DNA from: an archaeon
GTDB taxonomy: Archaea > Thermoproteota > Thermoprotei_A > Marsarchaeales > Marsarchaeaceae
Direction: 5' to 3'
NCBI GenBank assembly: GCA_021800035.1
Contig: JAJYZJ010000001.1
Coordinates: forward strand, 1 to 64,000
Length of the DNA stretch: 64,000 nt
The translations under genes and the position numbers were made by a program. Positions 50,676-60,647 of this stretch are shown here, in pieces; position 1 is the stretch's first letter; every line of letters starts with the position of its first letter. The notes below the pieces were generated by a model. That model was not told where the DNA came from, made no database searches, and worked only from the letters and a program-made list of their open reading frames with translations.

Positions 50676-51307
50676 TCTCTAGCCAGCTCGACTAGTTATA
50701 GTAGGAATCGTCAGCCGTCTTTGGAAAGACGGCGGTTTGGCGCAGCGTCAGGGCCAGGCGGATTCCATCGCGCATCCTTCTTTACTAATTTTCCAATATT
50801 AGCTTTTCGTAGCAGCCTCTCTTTCGGGACAAAACCTGCCAAAACGTCCATGAGGGAGAACTGGTATGTGGCCCCTGGTGCACCATGAACAAAGAAATCA
50901 CAAACTACCAGTTCGGAATTCGGGATGAATAAGGTTGGATTGTGTTCCCCGAAAACGTACCAGCTGGATGCCTGTCAGGCCAGTCAAGTAGATAAAGGCG
51001 GCGAACGCTTTAAGCAGGCCTCAGTGGGTTCTCTATTATCGATTGCTCTTACCTCATTCGCGCAATTGTCTTGGAAAGGATGGGCGTTTGAGGGGGCTCC
51101 ATGAAGCTTGTTTTAATTGAGTCCGCCCAGTTCCTACCTCCTTGTGAGGAGCCTCCCAATCCGAAAGGTTTCTCTTGCACGAACCCCTTTAAACGCCTGA
51201 ACATTCTTCGCGTTCGAATGGACTTGGTTAGGGAAAGGTCGCCCTATCTCGCGTGATTTAGCGAACCTCTCAAATCAGACCTCCCCGAGCCCCTCCGTGG
51301 CTGTCTC
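50676..51307. other. Intergenic stretch with a dyad and no supported gene
   Basis: It holds the promoter of the RHH-like gene on the left and a TATA-like CCTTTAAACG near 51187. A 51-codon frame at 51101-51256 has no family resemblance. Confidence 0.45.
50714..50733. promoter_or_regulatory. Perfect 9-bp inverted repeat upstream of the RHH-like gene
   Basis: GCCGTCTTT, two bases, AAAGACGGC. The two-base spacer makes an RNA hairpin unlikely and a dimeric protein site likely. It lies just upstream of the minus-strand TATA-like CTACTATAAC (about 50694-50703). Confidence 0.6.
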
Positions 51308-52528
51308 ATGCAAGAACTATACGCTCGCGCTCTCTTGCTTGCGCTTAGCACGGTAGCATTGGGAGCATGGGTCATACTCGTTCAGAGGTTTACATTTGGC
51401 CTCAGGGCAGCTCCCACGTTGACGGGGACCACCTTAGCCCGCGAGATTGGCGGAGTTACTGCAATTGTGCCAGCTAGAAACGAAGAGCCGAGAATAAGTC
51501 GCTGCATTCAGTCCTTGCTTGCCCAGCCTGAAATCGGCCACATTGTTGTAGTTGACGATTCATCAACTGACGGTACCGCGTCCGCGGTAAAAAAGTTTCA
51601 GGACGACCGGATTCAACTATTGAGCGTATCGCCGCCACCTGGGTGGACAGGAAAATCATTTGCATGTTACTGGGGGGCATCGCACTCGCAGTCCGACCTG
51701 CTACTCTTCGTTGACGCTGACACCATTCTAGCGCCAGGTGCGGTTTCCAGCGCTTTGGCGCTCATGCGCACGCGCAACCTCTCCGCCGTTTCTGCGGTCG
51801 GAGAGCTGAGATGCGCAACCCTTTGGGACAAAGTGGCCACCCCTTTCATGTTTGGCCTGCTCAACTCCTTTATTAAAATGGGCGATGTGGCTCGACCCGA
51901 CAGGCACGCAGGTTACCTTTACGGAAGTTTCATTTTGGTGTCCGCGCGGGCCTACATCGATATAGGCGGGCACAAGAGCGTGCGCTCCGAACTGGTTGAA
52001 GATCGAGCCTTGGGGAGGCTGCTCAAGGACAGGGGCCACAGAATCGAAATTGCGAGAGCAGGAAAGCTGGTATCAGCAGAGTGGGCACCCGGCTTCCGCA
52101 AGGGTTTGAATGCGCTCGGAAGAATATCGATTCAACCTCTCAAGAGGAATCGGAAGTACGGCCTCGGATTCGTCTTTGCTCTGACAATGCTCTTCGCTCT
52201 TCCTTTCGCTGCATTAGTGGGGGCATTCACCTCTGGCACCGATTTCCGGCTTTTGTTTGCAATAACTGCCGGAGGTTCGTTCGTGTGCACGCTGACCATG
52301 TGCATAATATCGGCAAAACTGATTGGAAGCTCGACGCTTTGCAGTCTGCTCTTCCCTCTTCCCGAGATTGTTATGGCCGCCGTCTTCTGGGCTACGCTCC
52401 TCCTGCCACCGCGGTCGTCTAAGGTAATATGGAACGGGCGTATCTATCAGCGAATTGAAAGAGAGATTCAGGACTGCACTCACGGCGAGGAGGCTCGCGC
52501 ATGCCGCCTGGGTATAGATCGATCCTGA
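51308..52528 (+). CDS. Membrane-bound family 2 glycosyltransferase
   Basis: The product has 406 residues. An N-terminal helix (residues 5-28) precedes a GT-A domain: VTAIVPARNEEPRI, VVVDDSSTDGT, and FVDADT as the metal motif, followed by LVEDRALGRLLKDRGHR. Three or more helices form the C-terminal membrane part. The pattern matches the group that includes hopanoid- and carotenoid-linked glycosyltransferases. Acceptor unknown. Confidence 0.85.
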   Translation: MQELYARALLLALSTVALGAWVILVQRFTFGLRAAPTLTGTTLAREIGGVTAIVPARNEEPRISRCIQSLLAQPEIGHIVVVDDSSTDGTASAVKKFQDDRIQLLSVSPPPGWTGKSFACYWGASHSQSDLLLFVDADTILAPGAVSSALALMRTRNLSAVSAVGELRCATLWDKVATPFMFGLLNSFIKMGDVARPDRHAGYLYGSFILVSARAYIDIGGHKSVRSELVEDRALGRLLKDRGHRIEIARAGKLVSAEWAPGFRKGLNALGRISIQPLKRNRKYGLGFVFALTMLFALPFAALVGAFTSGTDFRLLFAITAGGSFVCTLTMCIISAKLIGSSTLCSLLFPLPEIVMAAVFWATLLLPPRSSKVIWNGRIYQRIEREIQDCTHGEEARACRLGIDRS

Positions 52529-52627
52529 TTAGATTTTTTGTCACGCCTGAATTATTAATCACGCCTGCATCGAGCGGAAAGGAGAAGAAGCCTCAAATCA
52601 TGGTGCGGGAGTGACGTTTGGTTACAG

Positions 52628-54544
52628 TTGAAAGCAGAAGATCTCTATCGACTGGTAATGTACTCTGACCCGAGAATCAGTGCAAGGGGGGACGTTGCAT
52701 TCATCAGGACTTCGATAGATAAGGACGGTGACAGATATCGTTCTGACATCTATCTTCTCCGCAGAGGACGAATTCAGCAGCTCACTCGCTCAGGCGGTTC
52801 ATTGGGTTCGCTTGCCTGGTCTCCGAGTGGTCGAAAGTTGGGCTACGTACACACCGAAAAGACTTCGGGCAAGCCGGTAACAACCCTGCGGATACTGGCT
52901 CTCTATGGAGGAGAACCTGAGACTATTGTCAGAGAAGAAGGCCTGAGAATTGCGGGACCTACGTGGCTCGATGAGAACACTTTGATCATTTCAAAGCAGA
53001 TAAAGGAAGCCGGGGAAGGGGACTCGAAGAAGATACGAAAGATAAGGTACAGGATGGACGCGGAGGGCTATTTTCACGACAGGCAGATGCACTTGTTCAG
53101 GGTTAGCACTAGAACGCGGAAAGCGAGGCAGCTCACGAGCGGAGCGTATGATGTCACGAGTTTCGATATTGACAGGAACTTGGCTAGGGCGGTCTTTGCC
53201 GCGAATATGGAGTCCGACGCCGAAACTTCTGTGGTCAAGCATATCTATGAGGTGGCTCTTGGTGGCGGAACCGTACGCAGGTTGCTCGAATGGAAGGGTC
53301 CGATAACGACCCTGCGTTTGTCGCACGACGGCCAGCGGCTAGCATTTATCGGTCACGACATGGCAAAGGGAATTTCGACCAATACCAAGCTCTACCTGCT
53401 CCCAGCGACGGGAGCAAGTTCGCCGGAGCCGCTCACCCAGTCCCTCGACCGGTCGCTTGAGAACTCTCTCAACACAGACTCCCGAGCGAGAGGGGTGGAC
53501 CCTAGTCCAGTTTGGAGCAGTGATGATAGCCGTGTGTACTATATATACACTGATGGGCAAACTTCCAGACTGGGATACTACTCCTTCAACAGCGGCTCAA
53601 CTGGAGTGGTGGATACCGGTGAACTCGTGGTCGAGGGCTATGATGCGCGTCTGGGCAAGATTTGCTTCACAGCGATGGCCTGGGATCATCCGGCAGAGCT
53701 CTTCTCGATTGAAGAAGGAATTGGGAAGGTCGAGCGTATTACGACAGAGGCATCGGAGTCTGTATCCAAGTTTGGCTTAAAGAGGCCCGAAAAGGTGCGT
53801 TTCGTGGCAAGTGACGGAGTAGAGCTGGACGGCTGGTTTCTTGCTTCGAGCGCCCAGCCCACAAAGGGAACAGTTCTAGAGATTCACGGAGGACCCAGGA
53901 CCGCATATGGAGAACTTTTCATGTTTGAATTCCACTATCTTGCATCATCAGGTTACAACGTGATATTCTGCAACCCGAGAGGTAGTTCCGGATACGGACA
54001 GGATTTCGCTTCAGCAGTGGTCGGGCACTACGGAGAGCGTGATTACAAAGACATTATGGAATTCGTAAGCTATATGGTCTCAGCGAAATCGCTGGACGGC
54101 TCAAAACTCTATCTCACTGGCGGTTCATATGGTGGCTTTATGACAAACTGGATTGTGGGACACTCAGATATATTCAGGGCTGCAGTAACCCAGCGATCTA
54201 TTTCAAACTGGGTAAGCTTTCATGGAACAAGCGATATCGGTTTCACGTTCGGCCCGGACCAGATAGGAGCAAGGCCATGGGAAGACTACCAGAAGCTCTG
54301 GGACAAGTCACCATTAAAATATGTGCAAAACGTAAAGACGCCTATACTAATTCATCATGCGGAGCAGGACTACCGATGCCCGATTGAGCAAGGTGAGCAG
54401 TTCTTTACTGCACTTCGGCAGCTTGGAAAAGAGGCCGAGTTCGTGTCTGTGCCAGAAGAAAGCCACGAACTTTCTAGGTCGGGCAAACCGAGCAGAAGGG
54501 TCTCACGCCTGAAAGATATTTCAGGATGGTTTGATTCGCACTAG
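52628..54544 (+). CDS. S9 family peptidase (acylaminoacyl-peptidase/prolyl oligopeptidase-like)
   Basis: The product has 638 residues. Residues 1-370 form a beta-propeller (repeats such as SLAWSPSGRKLGYVHTEK and PSPVWSSDDSRVYYIYTD). The hydrolase domain has oxyanion and nucleophile motifs LEIHGGPRTAYG and TGGSYGGFMT (Ser500), Asp581 (AEQDYRCP) and His613 (EESHEL). Cytoplasmic peptide degradation is the usual role. TTG start at 52628. Confidence 0.93.
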   Translation: MKAEDLYRLVMYSDPRISARGDVAFIRTSIDKDGDRYRSDIYLLRRGRIQQLTRSGGSLGSLAWSPSGRKLGYVHTEKTSGKPVTTLRILALYGGEPETIVREEGLRIAGPTWLDENTLIISKQIKEAGEGDSKKIRKIRYRMDAEGYFHDRQMHLFRVSTRTRKARQLTSGAYDVTSFDIDRNLARAVFAANMESDAETSVVKHIYEVALGGGTVRRLLEWKGPITTLRLSHDGQRLAFIGHDMAKGISTNTKLYLLPATGASSPEPLTQSLDRSLENSLNTDSRARGVDPSPVWSSDDSRVYYIYTDGQTSRLGYYSFNSGSTGVVDTGELVVEGYDARLGKICFTAMAWDHPAELFSIEEGIGKVERITTEASESVSKFGLKRPEKVRFVASDGVELDGWFLASSAQPTKGTVLEIHGGPRTAYGELFMFEFHYLASSGYNVIFCNPRGSSGYGQDFASAVVGHYGERDYKDIMEFVSYMVSAKSLDGSKLYLTGGSYGGFMTNWIVGHSDIFRAAVTQRSISNWVSFHGTSDIGFTFGPDQIGARPWEDYQKLWDKSPLKYVQNVKTPILIHHAEQDYRCPIEQGEQFFTALRQLGKEAEFVSVPEESHELSRSGKPSRRVSRLKDISGWFDSH

Positions 54545-54690
54545 CGCCGAATACACGGCTGGAACGCGGAACATGGCTGAACAAAACATCGAACGGCGGA
54601 TTCTGTTGCCAGCCGTGTGAACGGAGGGAGCAGAACAAGGCGGGTTCGTGCTTATCTGGACCCTCATTATGGAATGAACCCGAAAGAAGT

Positions 54691-55443
54691 TTGTGCAGAA
54701 TGTTTGGAATTCAGGGGAAACCGAAACTTGCCTCTGACCTGCAGGAATCCCTTATGCGGGCCGCGGCCGGGGACAGGCTCTCCTCCAGTAAAAACGTGCG
54801 GCACAAGGATGGGTGGGGAGGGGTGTGGCTGTCCAGTGAAGAGCAAAAGTATTACCGAACTACCAAGCCGATTTTCGAAGACCAAAGTGCCAGAAATTTT
54901 TTTGATCTGAAGTCGGTCACCATCTGGGGACTCTCCCACGCAAGGGCTGCCGCCAAAGGCGAGCCGATTCGCAACTCACTTGACTCGCACCCGTTCGCTG
55001 TCCACTGCGGTGAGGACCTTCTATACATCACGCACAACGGTCACATAGCGAAGGAGAGAATCTCAAGCTCTTTAGGGATTGACCCGCTTCACCTGAACGA
55101 CACGGAGGTTTTTGCGCTACTCGTGGCGAGCATGGAAGGCAACGTTCAGACCAGGCTTGAGAGAGCCACTCGCGCGGTTCGAGAGAGTGAAGGGAACCAG
55201 GGAGGACTAAACCTATTGGCACTGAGAGTGTCCCATGACGGAGCTACAGACCTACACTATTACTCGGACTTCCCTGACAGAGATAAGCAGCTTTACTATT
55301 CGCTCTACGTAGCCAGACTTGAAGACGGTAAAGCGGTTATGTCCTCTACCGTGGCGCTTGAAGCCGGTCTGATTGGAGCCCATGGTGAGGTGCTAAATCC
55401 AAATCTGGAAAAGGTGCCTCTCCGACAATGGTACAAACTCTAG
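54691..55443 (+). CDS. Class II glutamine amidotransferase (YafJ-like)
   Basis: The product has 250 residues and begins with TTG-Cys, so the catalytic nucleophile is Cys2 after Met removal. KDGWGGVWLSSEE, LSHARAAAKGEP and YITHNGHI are typical of YafJ/GATase type 2 proteins, with Asn and Gly of the oxyanion hole in THNG. Substrate unknown. TTG 54691 is fixed by the requirement for an N-terminal cysteine. Confidence 0.88.
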   Translation: MCRMFGIQGKPKLASDLQESLMRAAAGDRLSSSKNVRHKDGWGGVWLSSEEQKYYRTTKPIFEDQSARNFFDLKSVTIWGLSHARAAAKGEPIRNSLDSHPFAVHCGEDLLYITHNGHIAKERISSSLGIDPLHLNDTEVFALLVASMEGNVQTRLERATRAVRESEGNQGGLNLLALRVSHDGATDLHYYSDFPDRDKQLYYSLYVARLEDGKAVMSSTVALEAGLIGAHGEVLNPNLEKVPLRQWYKL

Positions 55444-55507
55444 CGCCATCCAGGGCAAACTAGATTGCGCTGTTGGTCGAGCAGATTACCCGTCTTGCCA
55501 ATCGGAG

Positions 55508-55864
55508 TTAGGCCGGAGACAGCAGTTTTGTTTCCTCTTCCTTGCGTTCAAGGCTTGCCAGCCTGTTATCTATCCTCGTGACCTGAGCAGTAAGAAATCT
55601 CCTATAGTAACCGAGGAAGTCGCGCTGTTCTATCAGGGTCCTCCTGTCGATACCGTCGGCTAGTTCCCTGACCGATTTCGCAGTATCTTCGAATGCGTCC
55701 CCGAGCGCACGCGCGAACCGGGGTGTCACCGTATCAGCCGACCTTTCCAGTCCATTTCCCAGGGCGCCCGCGAGTTTGAAGAATCCATCTGCGAGAAGCT
55801 TTGCGTGCTTTTTCAATCCCGAAGTGTCGCGTTCGCGCTGCTGGGCTTCCTGTTCTTCGGACAT
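55508..55864 (-). CDS. Hypothetical helical protein
   Basis: The product has 118 residues, strongly helical and charged, with a glycine-containing amphipathic stretch (LADGFFKLAGALGNGLE) and a C-terminal coiled segment (RIDNRLASLERKEEE). No family recognised; reads as a soluble dimer or membrane-associated protein. Confidence 0.6.
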   Translation of the reverse strand: MSEEQEAQQRERDTSGLKKHAKLLADGFFKLAGALGNGLERSADTVTPRFARALGDAFEDTAKSVRELADGIDRRTLIEQRDFLGYYRRFLTAQVTRIDNRLASLERKEEETKLLSPA

Positions 55865-55925
55865 TGCAGCTCAGTATATGCTTCCAGTGCGTCTTATTAA
55901 CTTTTTCACTAGTTCATATGTAGTA

Positions 55926-56174
55926 TCAGTGGCCTCTCTTCTTTACGTACCATTCCAGTTCCTTCTCTACAAGCATCTTGCATGAGAGCACCTTGTCCGC
56001 TTGGCTCGGAGCTATCTTGCGGTCGGCGAGGGCCCTATCGCAATTTCTCACGTATTCCCTAAAGCGTTTTATGGTGTCTTCATTATACTCTGAGCGCTTG
56101 AGGGTAGAGAGATTTGCGGTGTACTCTGTCTCAAGCATTTTCACGAGCTGACCTATTGTTGACCCTCTGAACAC
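55926..56174 (-). CDS. Hypothetical small helical protein
   Basis: The product has 82 residues, with phosphate-free helices (LVKMLETEYTANLSTLKRSEYNED, TIKRFREYVRNCDRAL). No family recognised. It is 61 bases upstream of the gene above and on the same strand. Confidence 0.6.
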   Translation of the reverse strand: MFRGSTIGQLVKMLETEYTANLSTLKRSEYNEDTIKRFREYVRNCDRALADRKIAPSQADKVLSCKMLVEKELEWYVKKRGH

Positions 56175-56537
56175 ATGGTCAAAGTTCAGAGCGGACTAAT
56201 AAAGAATGTTGAGTGTGGTCAGGTTCGTCTACATGGTAGAGCCCGCGGAACAGATTGGTACGAGTGCAACGAGAGCCTGATGAATTTGGGCCAGTGGATT
56301 ACTCGCATGTAAGATTCTAACTGCTAGGATTCGCCTGAGAAGTACCAAGGTTCCTCGCGGCAGGAATCGCGCTGCAGTTTAATTCCAGCAGTCTGCCCGG
56401 TCAACCATGCTACAACCAAAATGAGGTCCGCCATGCTCACTAGTAGACCATTGATTCTCCTCTGTGAAAGGCTCCGCCGCAAGCAAAAGTCGACAGTTTT
56501 TATATTCGATTACGGATAAAGCTAAGCTGGAATTATT
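56175..56537. other. Divergent promoter region before lysA
   Basis: No supported gene. A TATA box (TTTTTATAT, 56497-56505) fits the lysA start. Confidence 0.5.
56497..56505 (+). promoter_or_regulatory. TATA box of lysA
   Basis: TTTTTATAT lies about 37 nt before the TTG at 56538, giving a short leader. Confidence 0.55.
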
Positions 56538-57830
56538 TTGATTGTAGAGGACAAACAGCCTTGTAATATCTCGGGAAATGGTTTGGAGATGGATGGACTC
56601 AGTCTCACCACTCTGGCAGACCGTTTCGGGACCCCTCTCTACGTCACTTCCGAAAGAAGGTTAAGGGAAAACTACAGGAGACTTGCCGAGGCATTCTCCA
56701 GCTCTAAGGATGGAGTAAGAATCAACTACGCAGTAAAGGCAAACTCTAATCCCGCAGTTATTTCAGTCCTCAGACAGGAGGGTGCTGGTGCAGACGTATC
56801 CTCCATTGGCGAGCTTCTTGTGGCGAGGTCCGCAGGTCTATCACCGGAAAAAATCCTCTTCTCGGCGAACTTCGCTCCGAAATCCGAGCTAGAGTATGCC
56901 GCCTTGTCCGGAACAACCCTGAATTTTGACAGTCTAGACCAGTTCCTCAAGGTGGCGGATCTGTGCACCTCTTCGACGGTATCGTTTCGCATCAATCCCG
57001 GTGAGGGTAAGGGGGAGTATCCGGGGATTACCACTGCGGGGAAGGATGCGAAATTCGGTATTCCTGCAGACAGAGCTGCCGAAGCCTACGCGAGAGCCAA
57101 AGCGGCGGGTGTCAAGAAGTTTGGGATACATATGATGACCGGGTCCAATGTGCTGGATGAAACCTATCTACCTCGCATGACTTCGATCCTGCTCGAGATC
57201 GCTTCGAGAATTTGCAAGGGAGTCGCACTGAAATTTGACTTTGTTGATCTTGGTGGCGGACTGGGAGTACCGTATCATGCAGACCAGCCTCCCCTGAATA
57301 TTGCCAAGGTTGGACGACAGGTGGTTGAAGTATTTACGTCCAAATGCGAAGAATACGAGCTAGGCAATCCTGTGCTTACCTTGGAACCCGGCAGATACCT
57401 TGTTGCAGATACTACTGTGCTTCTGGGGCGGGTTAATTCCATCAAGAGATACGAGAAAGTATTCATAGGCACTGACGTTGGTATGAATCAGTTATTGCGA
57501 CCTGCGCTTTACGGAGCCTACCACGAGGTTGCTGTTGCTAATAGGCCAGGCGAGATGAGATCGCTAAGGGCTGACCTAGTTGGGCAAATTTGTGAAAATA
57601 CCGATATACTTGCGAGAGACAGGAATCTTCCCCCTGTGGAGGAAGGCGACATAGTGGTGTTTTATGATTGCGGGGCATACGGTTATTCAATGAGCAACAA
57701 CTATAACGGCAGACCAAGGGCCGCAGAAGTAATCGTTTCTCCCCAGGCCCGTGCCCATTTGACTAGGCAACGAGAAGACAATTCCGAATTGACGAGAGGA
57801 ACGATAGTTCCTCCGCATCTGTTACGTTGA
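56538..57830 (+). CDS. lysA: Diaminopimelate decarboxylase
   Basis: The product has 430 residues. YAVKANSNPAVI holds the PLP lysine (Lys67), FDFVDLGGGLGVPY the glycine-rich phosphate loop, LEPGRYLVAD the PLP arginine region, and GAYGYSMSNNYNGRPRAAEV the C-terminal substrate site. It catalyses the last step of lysine synthesis by the diaminopimelate route. TTG start. Confidence 0.93.
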   Translation: MIVEDKQPCNISGNGLEMDGLSLTTLADRFGTPLYVTSERRLRENYRRLAEAFSSSKDGVRINYAVKANSNPAVISVLRQEGAGADVSSIGELLVARSAGLSPEKILFSANFAPKSELEYAALSGTTLNFDSLDQFLKVADLCTSSTVSFRINPGEGKGEYPGITTAGKDAKFGIPADRAAEAYARAKAAGVKKFGIHMMTGSNVLDETYLPRMTSILLEIASRICKGVALKFDFVDLGGGLGVPYHADQPPLNIAKVGRQVVEVFTSKCEEYELGNPVLTLEPGRYLVADTTVLLGRVNSIKRYEKVFIGTDVGMNQLLRPALYGAYHEVAVANRPGEMRSLRADLVGQICENTDILARDRNLPPVEEGDIVVFYDCGAYGYSMSNNYNGRPRAAEVIVSPQARAHLTRQREDNSELTRGTIVPPHLLR

Positions 57831-58118
57831 CAGTCGAGAATCCTAGGTAGATAGCGTAGCCGCACACTCGTCGCAACTTAAGCCGAGACATTGGCGGCAG
57901 GGCTGTTTGCGCGGGGGAAGTTTTCGTAAGAGAGGAGAGATGAAGCCAATTCCCACAGTTTCCGAAAAGGTGAAGAAGCGCGTATTGCGGCGTTCAGCGT
58001 AGAGAGATGCATTAGATGCAGTAACCGCAGGAACCGCTTCGAACCTGAAATTGTAGAGGCTATGAATAGCTGGCTCGAAGACAATTTAAGTATAGGGCAC
58101 CATCCGTAACCGAGTCCC
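57831..58118. other. Intergenic stretch with the agl3 promoter
   Basis: A TATA box ATTTAAGTATA (58084-58094) is near its end. A short frame before it (reading SVERCIRCSNRRNRF...) has no usable start and an upstream stop, so it may be a gene remnant. Confidence 0.45.
58084..58094 (+). promoter_or_regulatory. TATA box of agl3
   Basis: ATTTAAGTATA lies 25-35 nt before the GTG at 58119, consistent with a leaderless message. Confidence 0.6.
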
Positions 58119-59291
58119 GTGAAGGTCGCAATCGGCGGAATAGACGGATACATAGGATGGGCTCTTGCGATTCACTTAGTGCGTAAAGGGCATACCGTCT
58201 CGGGCATTGACAGTTTGATTACTAGGAAGAGAGTAGAGGAGGTCGGCTCTTGGTCTGCCACACCTATTCTAGAGCCCAAAGCTAGGGTTATGGCTGCAGA
58301 GGAAATTTTTGGTTCGAGAATCGAGTATGTAGAGGGAGACCTCACTGACTATGACACAGTGGAATCGTTTCTGGAGGCTACAAAGCCGGACGCTTTCGTG
58401 CACCTGGCCGAGCAAAGATCGGCTCCGTATTCGATGATAGATGTAAGGCACGCTGTGGAGACCCAGGTCACTAACATAACAAGCAGCCTTAACCTCGTTT
58501 ACGCAATTCGTGCCAGATGTCCTGAAACTCACCTAGTCAAAATGGGAACTATGGGGGAGTACGGGACGCCAGCAATTGATATCCCAGAAGGTTTCTTTGA
58601 AATTGAGTATCATGGGAGAAAGGACCGCCTTCCTTTCCCCCGTATGGCAGGTAGCTGGTATCACTGGTCGAAAGTGCACGACAGCGGTAATATGATGTTT
58701 GCAAACAAAATCTGGGGCCTGCAAATTACTGATGTCATGCAAGGAGTGGTCTACGGCACCCGTACGCCCGATATTGTGGACAAGAGGCTGCTCACCCGTT
58801 TTGATTTTGATGAAACTTGGGGCACCGCACTCAACCGCTTCTGTGCCCAGTCGGTGCTCGGCATTCCGATGACGGTCTACGGAAAGGGAGGACAGACAAG
58901 GGGTTACATCAGTCTCGCGGATAGCGTACAATGCCTCCGAATCGCAATTGAGAATCCACCGAAGAAGGGGGAATACAGGGTGTTTAACCAGTTTGACGAA
59001 TCTTACTCAGTACTGGCGCTCGCCAGACTCGTGTTTGACGTGGCCAAAATGAAGGGTTTGGAGCCTTCGATAGCTAATGTCTCAAACCCGCGGGTCGAAG
59101 AGGAGAATCATTATTATAATCCGGCGCATGATTCTCTCATAAAACTCGGCTACAGGAAGACTAGCTCGCTTGAAGCTGAACTGGAAACGATACTGGACGA
59201 TCTCAAGTGCTACAGATCGAGGCTCCAGGCAAAAAAGGAAGTCATTTTGCCAAGGACTTACTGGCGTGAGCCGGAGAACTCTCCACGCTGA
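58119..59291 (+). CDS. agl3: UDP-sulfoquinovose synthase (Agl3/SQD1-like)
   Basis: The product has 390 residues and is an extended SDR epimerase-type enzyme. KVAIGGIDGYIGWALAIHL is the NAD site. The catalytic Tyr-x3-Lys is YHWSK, and MGTMGEYGTPAIDIPEGF is characteristic of SQD1/Agl3. It makes UDP-sulfoquinovose from UDP-glucose and sulfite, used in S-layer N-glycans by Sulfolobales. Sulfite from the sHdr pathway may feed it. It overlaps the converging galU gene by 50 bases. Confidence 0.93.
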   Translation: MKVAIGGIDGYIGWALAIHLVRKGHTVSGIDSLITRKRVEEVGSWSATPILEPKARVMAAEEIFGSRIEYVEGDLTDYDTVESFLEATKPDAFVHLAEQRSAPYSMIDVRHAVETQVTNITSSLNLVYAIRARCPETHLVKMGTMGEYGTPAIDIPEGFFEIEYHGRKDRLPFPRMAGSWYHWSKVHDSGNMMFANKIWGLQITDVMQGVVYGTRTPDIVDKRLLTRFDFDETWGTALNRFCAQSVLGIPMTVYGKGGQTRGYISLADSVQCLRIAIENPPKKGEYRVFNQFDESYSVLALARLVFDVAKMKGLEPSIANVSNPRVEEENHYYNPAHDSLIKLGYRKTSSLEAELETILDDLKCYRSRLQAKKEVILPRTYWREPENSPR

Positions 59292-60138
59292 GCCGGGAAA
59301 TCTCGAGCGAACGCAGATAGTTCTCGGGACTACCCACGCTCAGCCATTTGGGAGTGGTTTCGTCGAGTTCTATCGCATAGACTGTCTTCCCTGTGCGGAC
59401 CATCTCCATCACGCCATCTGTCAGCTCAATCTCGCCAGTTCTACCCGGTCGAGTGCCTGAAAGCGCGTCCATCAGTGCACTGCCAAACGTATAGACCGCG
59501 GTGAGTCCGTGGTTGGAAGGAGGATTTTCAGGCTTCTCGACCAAAGAATTTACCCTGAGCAGTCGTTCTCCCCCCTTCATTTCATGAGTTCCAGAGACGA
59601 TTCCGTAGGCCGTGGGGTTCTCGACGACTCTGGTGAGCACGGTTGCAGAAGGCGCAAAGGTTGTGTGCACTTTGAGCAGCCTTTGGAGAGTCGGGACACC
59701 GTTTAGGAGATAACCATCGCCAGCATGTAGAAGAAAGCTATCCCCTGATACAAACTTCCGTGCCTTGAGTACCGCATCACCGAATCCGTTGGGCAGAGTC
59801 TGTTGGACATACTCTATGTTTACATCCGCAAGAATCCGTCTCAGCTCCTCCAGCTCTACAGAGTATTTGCTGGCGCCTATGAGGTACTTTATATACGATG
59901 GTTCCAGTGTGAAATAATCCTTTACCATATGTTCACTCTTGCGTACGACAATACAAAAGGACCTGATTCCAACTCTGTAAAGTTCTTCTAGAATCAGGTG
60001 AATTACTGGCTTGAGTGATATCTGTCCATCCGAACCTCGGGTAACTAGCGGGAGCATCTCTTTGCGAATCCCCCGCGTCAAGGGTAGCATTCGGGAGCCC
60101 TCTCCGGCAGCCGTGATGACGCACTTTTCAATTTTCAA
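59242..60138 (-). CDS. galU: UTP--glucose-1-phosphate uridylyltransferase
   Basis: The product has 298 residues. CVITAAGEGSRMLPLTRGIRKEMLPL is the nucleotide-transferase signature with the lysine of GalU. LEELYRVGI and QQTLPNGFGDAVLKA, VEKPENPPSN, and TGEIELTDG are further family motifs. It makes UDP-glucose, the substrate of the converging Agl3. TTG start. Confidence 0.9.
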   Translation of the reverse strand: MKIEKCVITAAGEGSRMLPLTRGIRKEMLPLVTRGSDGQISLKPVIHLILEELYRVGIRSFCIVVRKSEHMVKDYFTLEPSYIKYLIGASKYSVELEELRRILADVNIEYVQQTLPNGFGDAVLKARKFVSGDSFLLHAGDGYLLNGVPTLQRLLKVHTTFAPSATVLTRVVENPTAYGIVSGTHEMKGGERLLRVNSLVEKPENPPSNHGLTAVYTFGSALMDALSGTRPGRTGEIELTDGVMEMVRTGKTVYAIELDETTPKWLSVGSPENYLRSLEISRLSVESSPAHASKSLAK

Positions 60139-60647
60139 CTGTCGCGGTCACTACCACCGATATCTTGAAGTTCGGAAATCGGTTGCTCGCTTGGCTTTTA
60201 TGCATTATGAACCCAGAGTAGCAGTGCCTCTTACATAACTCGCTTAAGGTTCGTTTCAGCCGAAATCCTAAGGCTACTGGGGAAGCTTGGAAATGCTGAA
60301 CAGACGAAACATGTATGCTTGGCTCATGTGGCAATTAGGCACCTGGCAATAGACCGACGGGCGTAGACTTACGTCCTCGCTACCGGCCGAAAAGTGCCCC
60401 ACCGTTCACTTGGATAAACCGGGGCGTGATGTGCGATGCGCCTCCCGAAGCCAGAGAATACACCGCTTCTGCAGTATCTCAGGACGGCCGGCCCTGCCTT
60501 GCAGGATCTCAGTTCTGGGCTACGTGTCAAACGCGAAACGCCAATCTGGGAAGTCCACCCAGAGTAGCTGGAACAGAAACGACAGATACTAATTCGGGTG
60601 AGTATATCTGTCTCTTTAAGGAATAGAACCCCTGAGGTATACGTAGA
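60139..60647. other. Gene-free stretch
   Basis: I see no supported gene. It is the divergent promoter region of galU and the GNAT gene; short frames are arginine-rich and look spurious. Confidence 0.5.

Noticed and set aside
51101..51256. Possible 51-residue gene before the glycosyltransferase
   Set aside because: It has an ATG and a stop but no family resemblance, no clear ribosome-binding site, and contains a TATA-like sequence of its own.
57930..58110. Short CxxC-containing frame before agl3
   Set aside because: It reads protein-like (RCIRCSNRRNRF) but has no usable start codon after the upstream stop. It may be a remnant.
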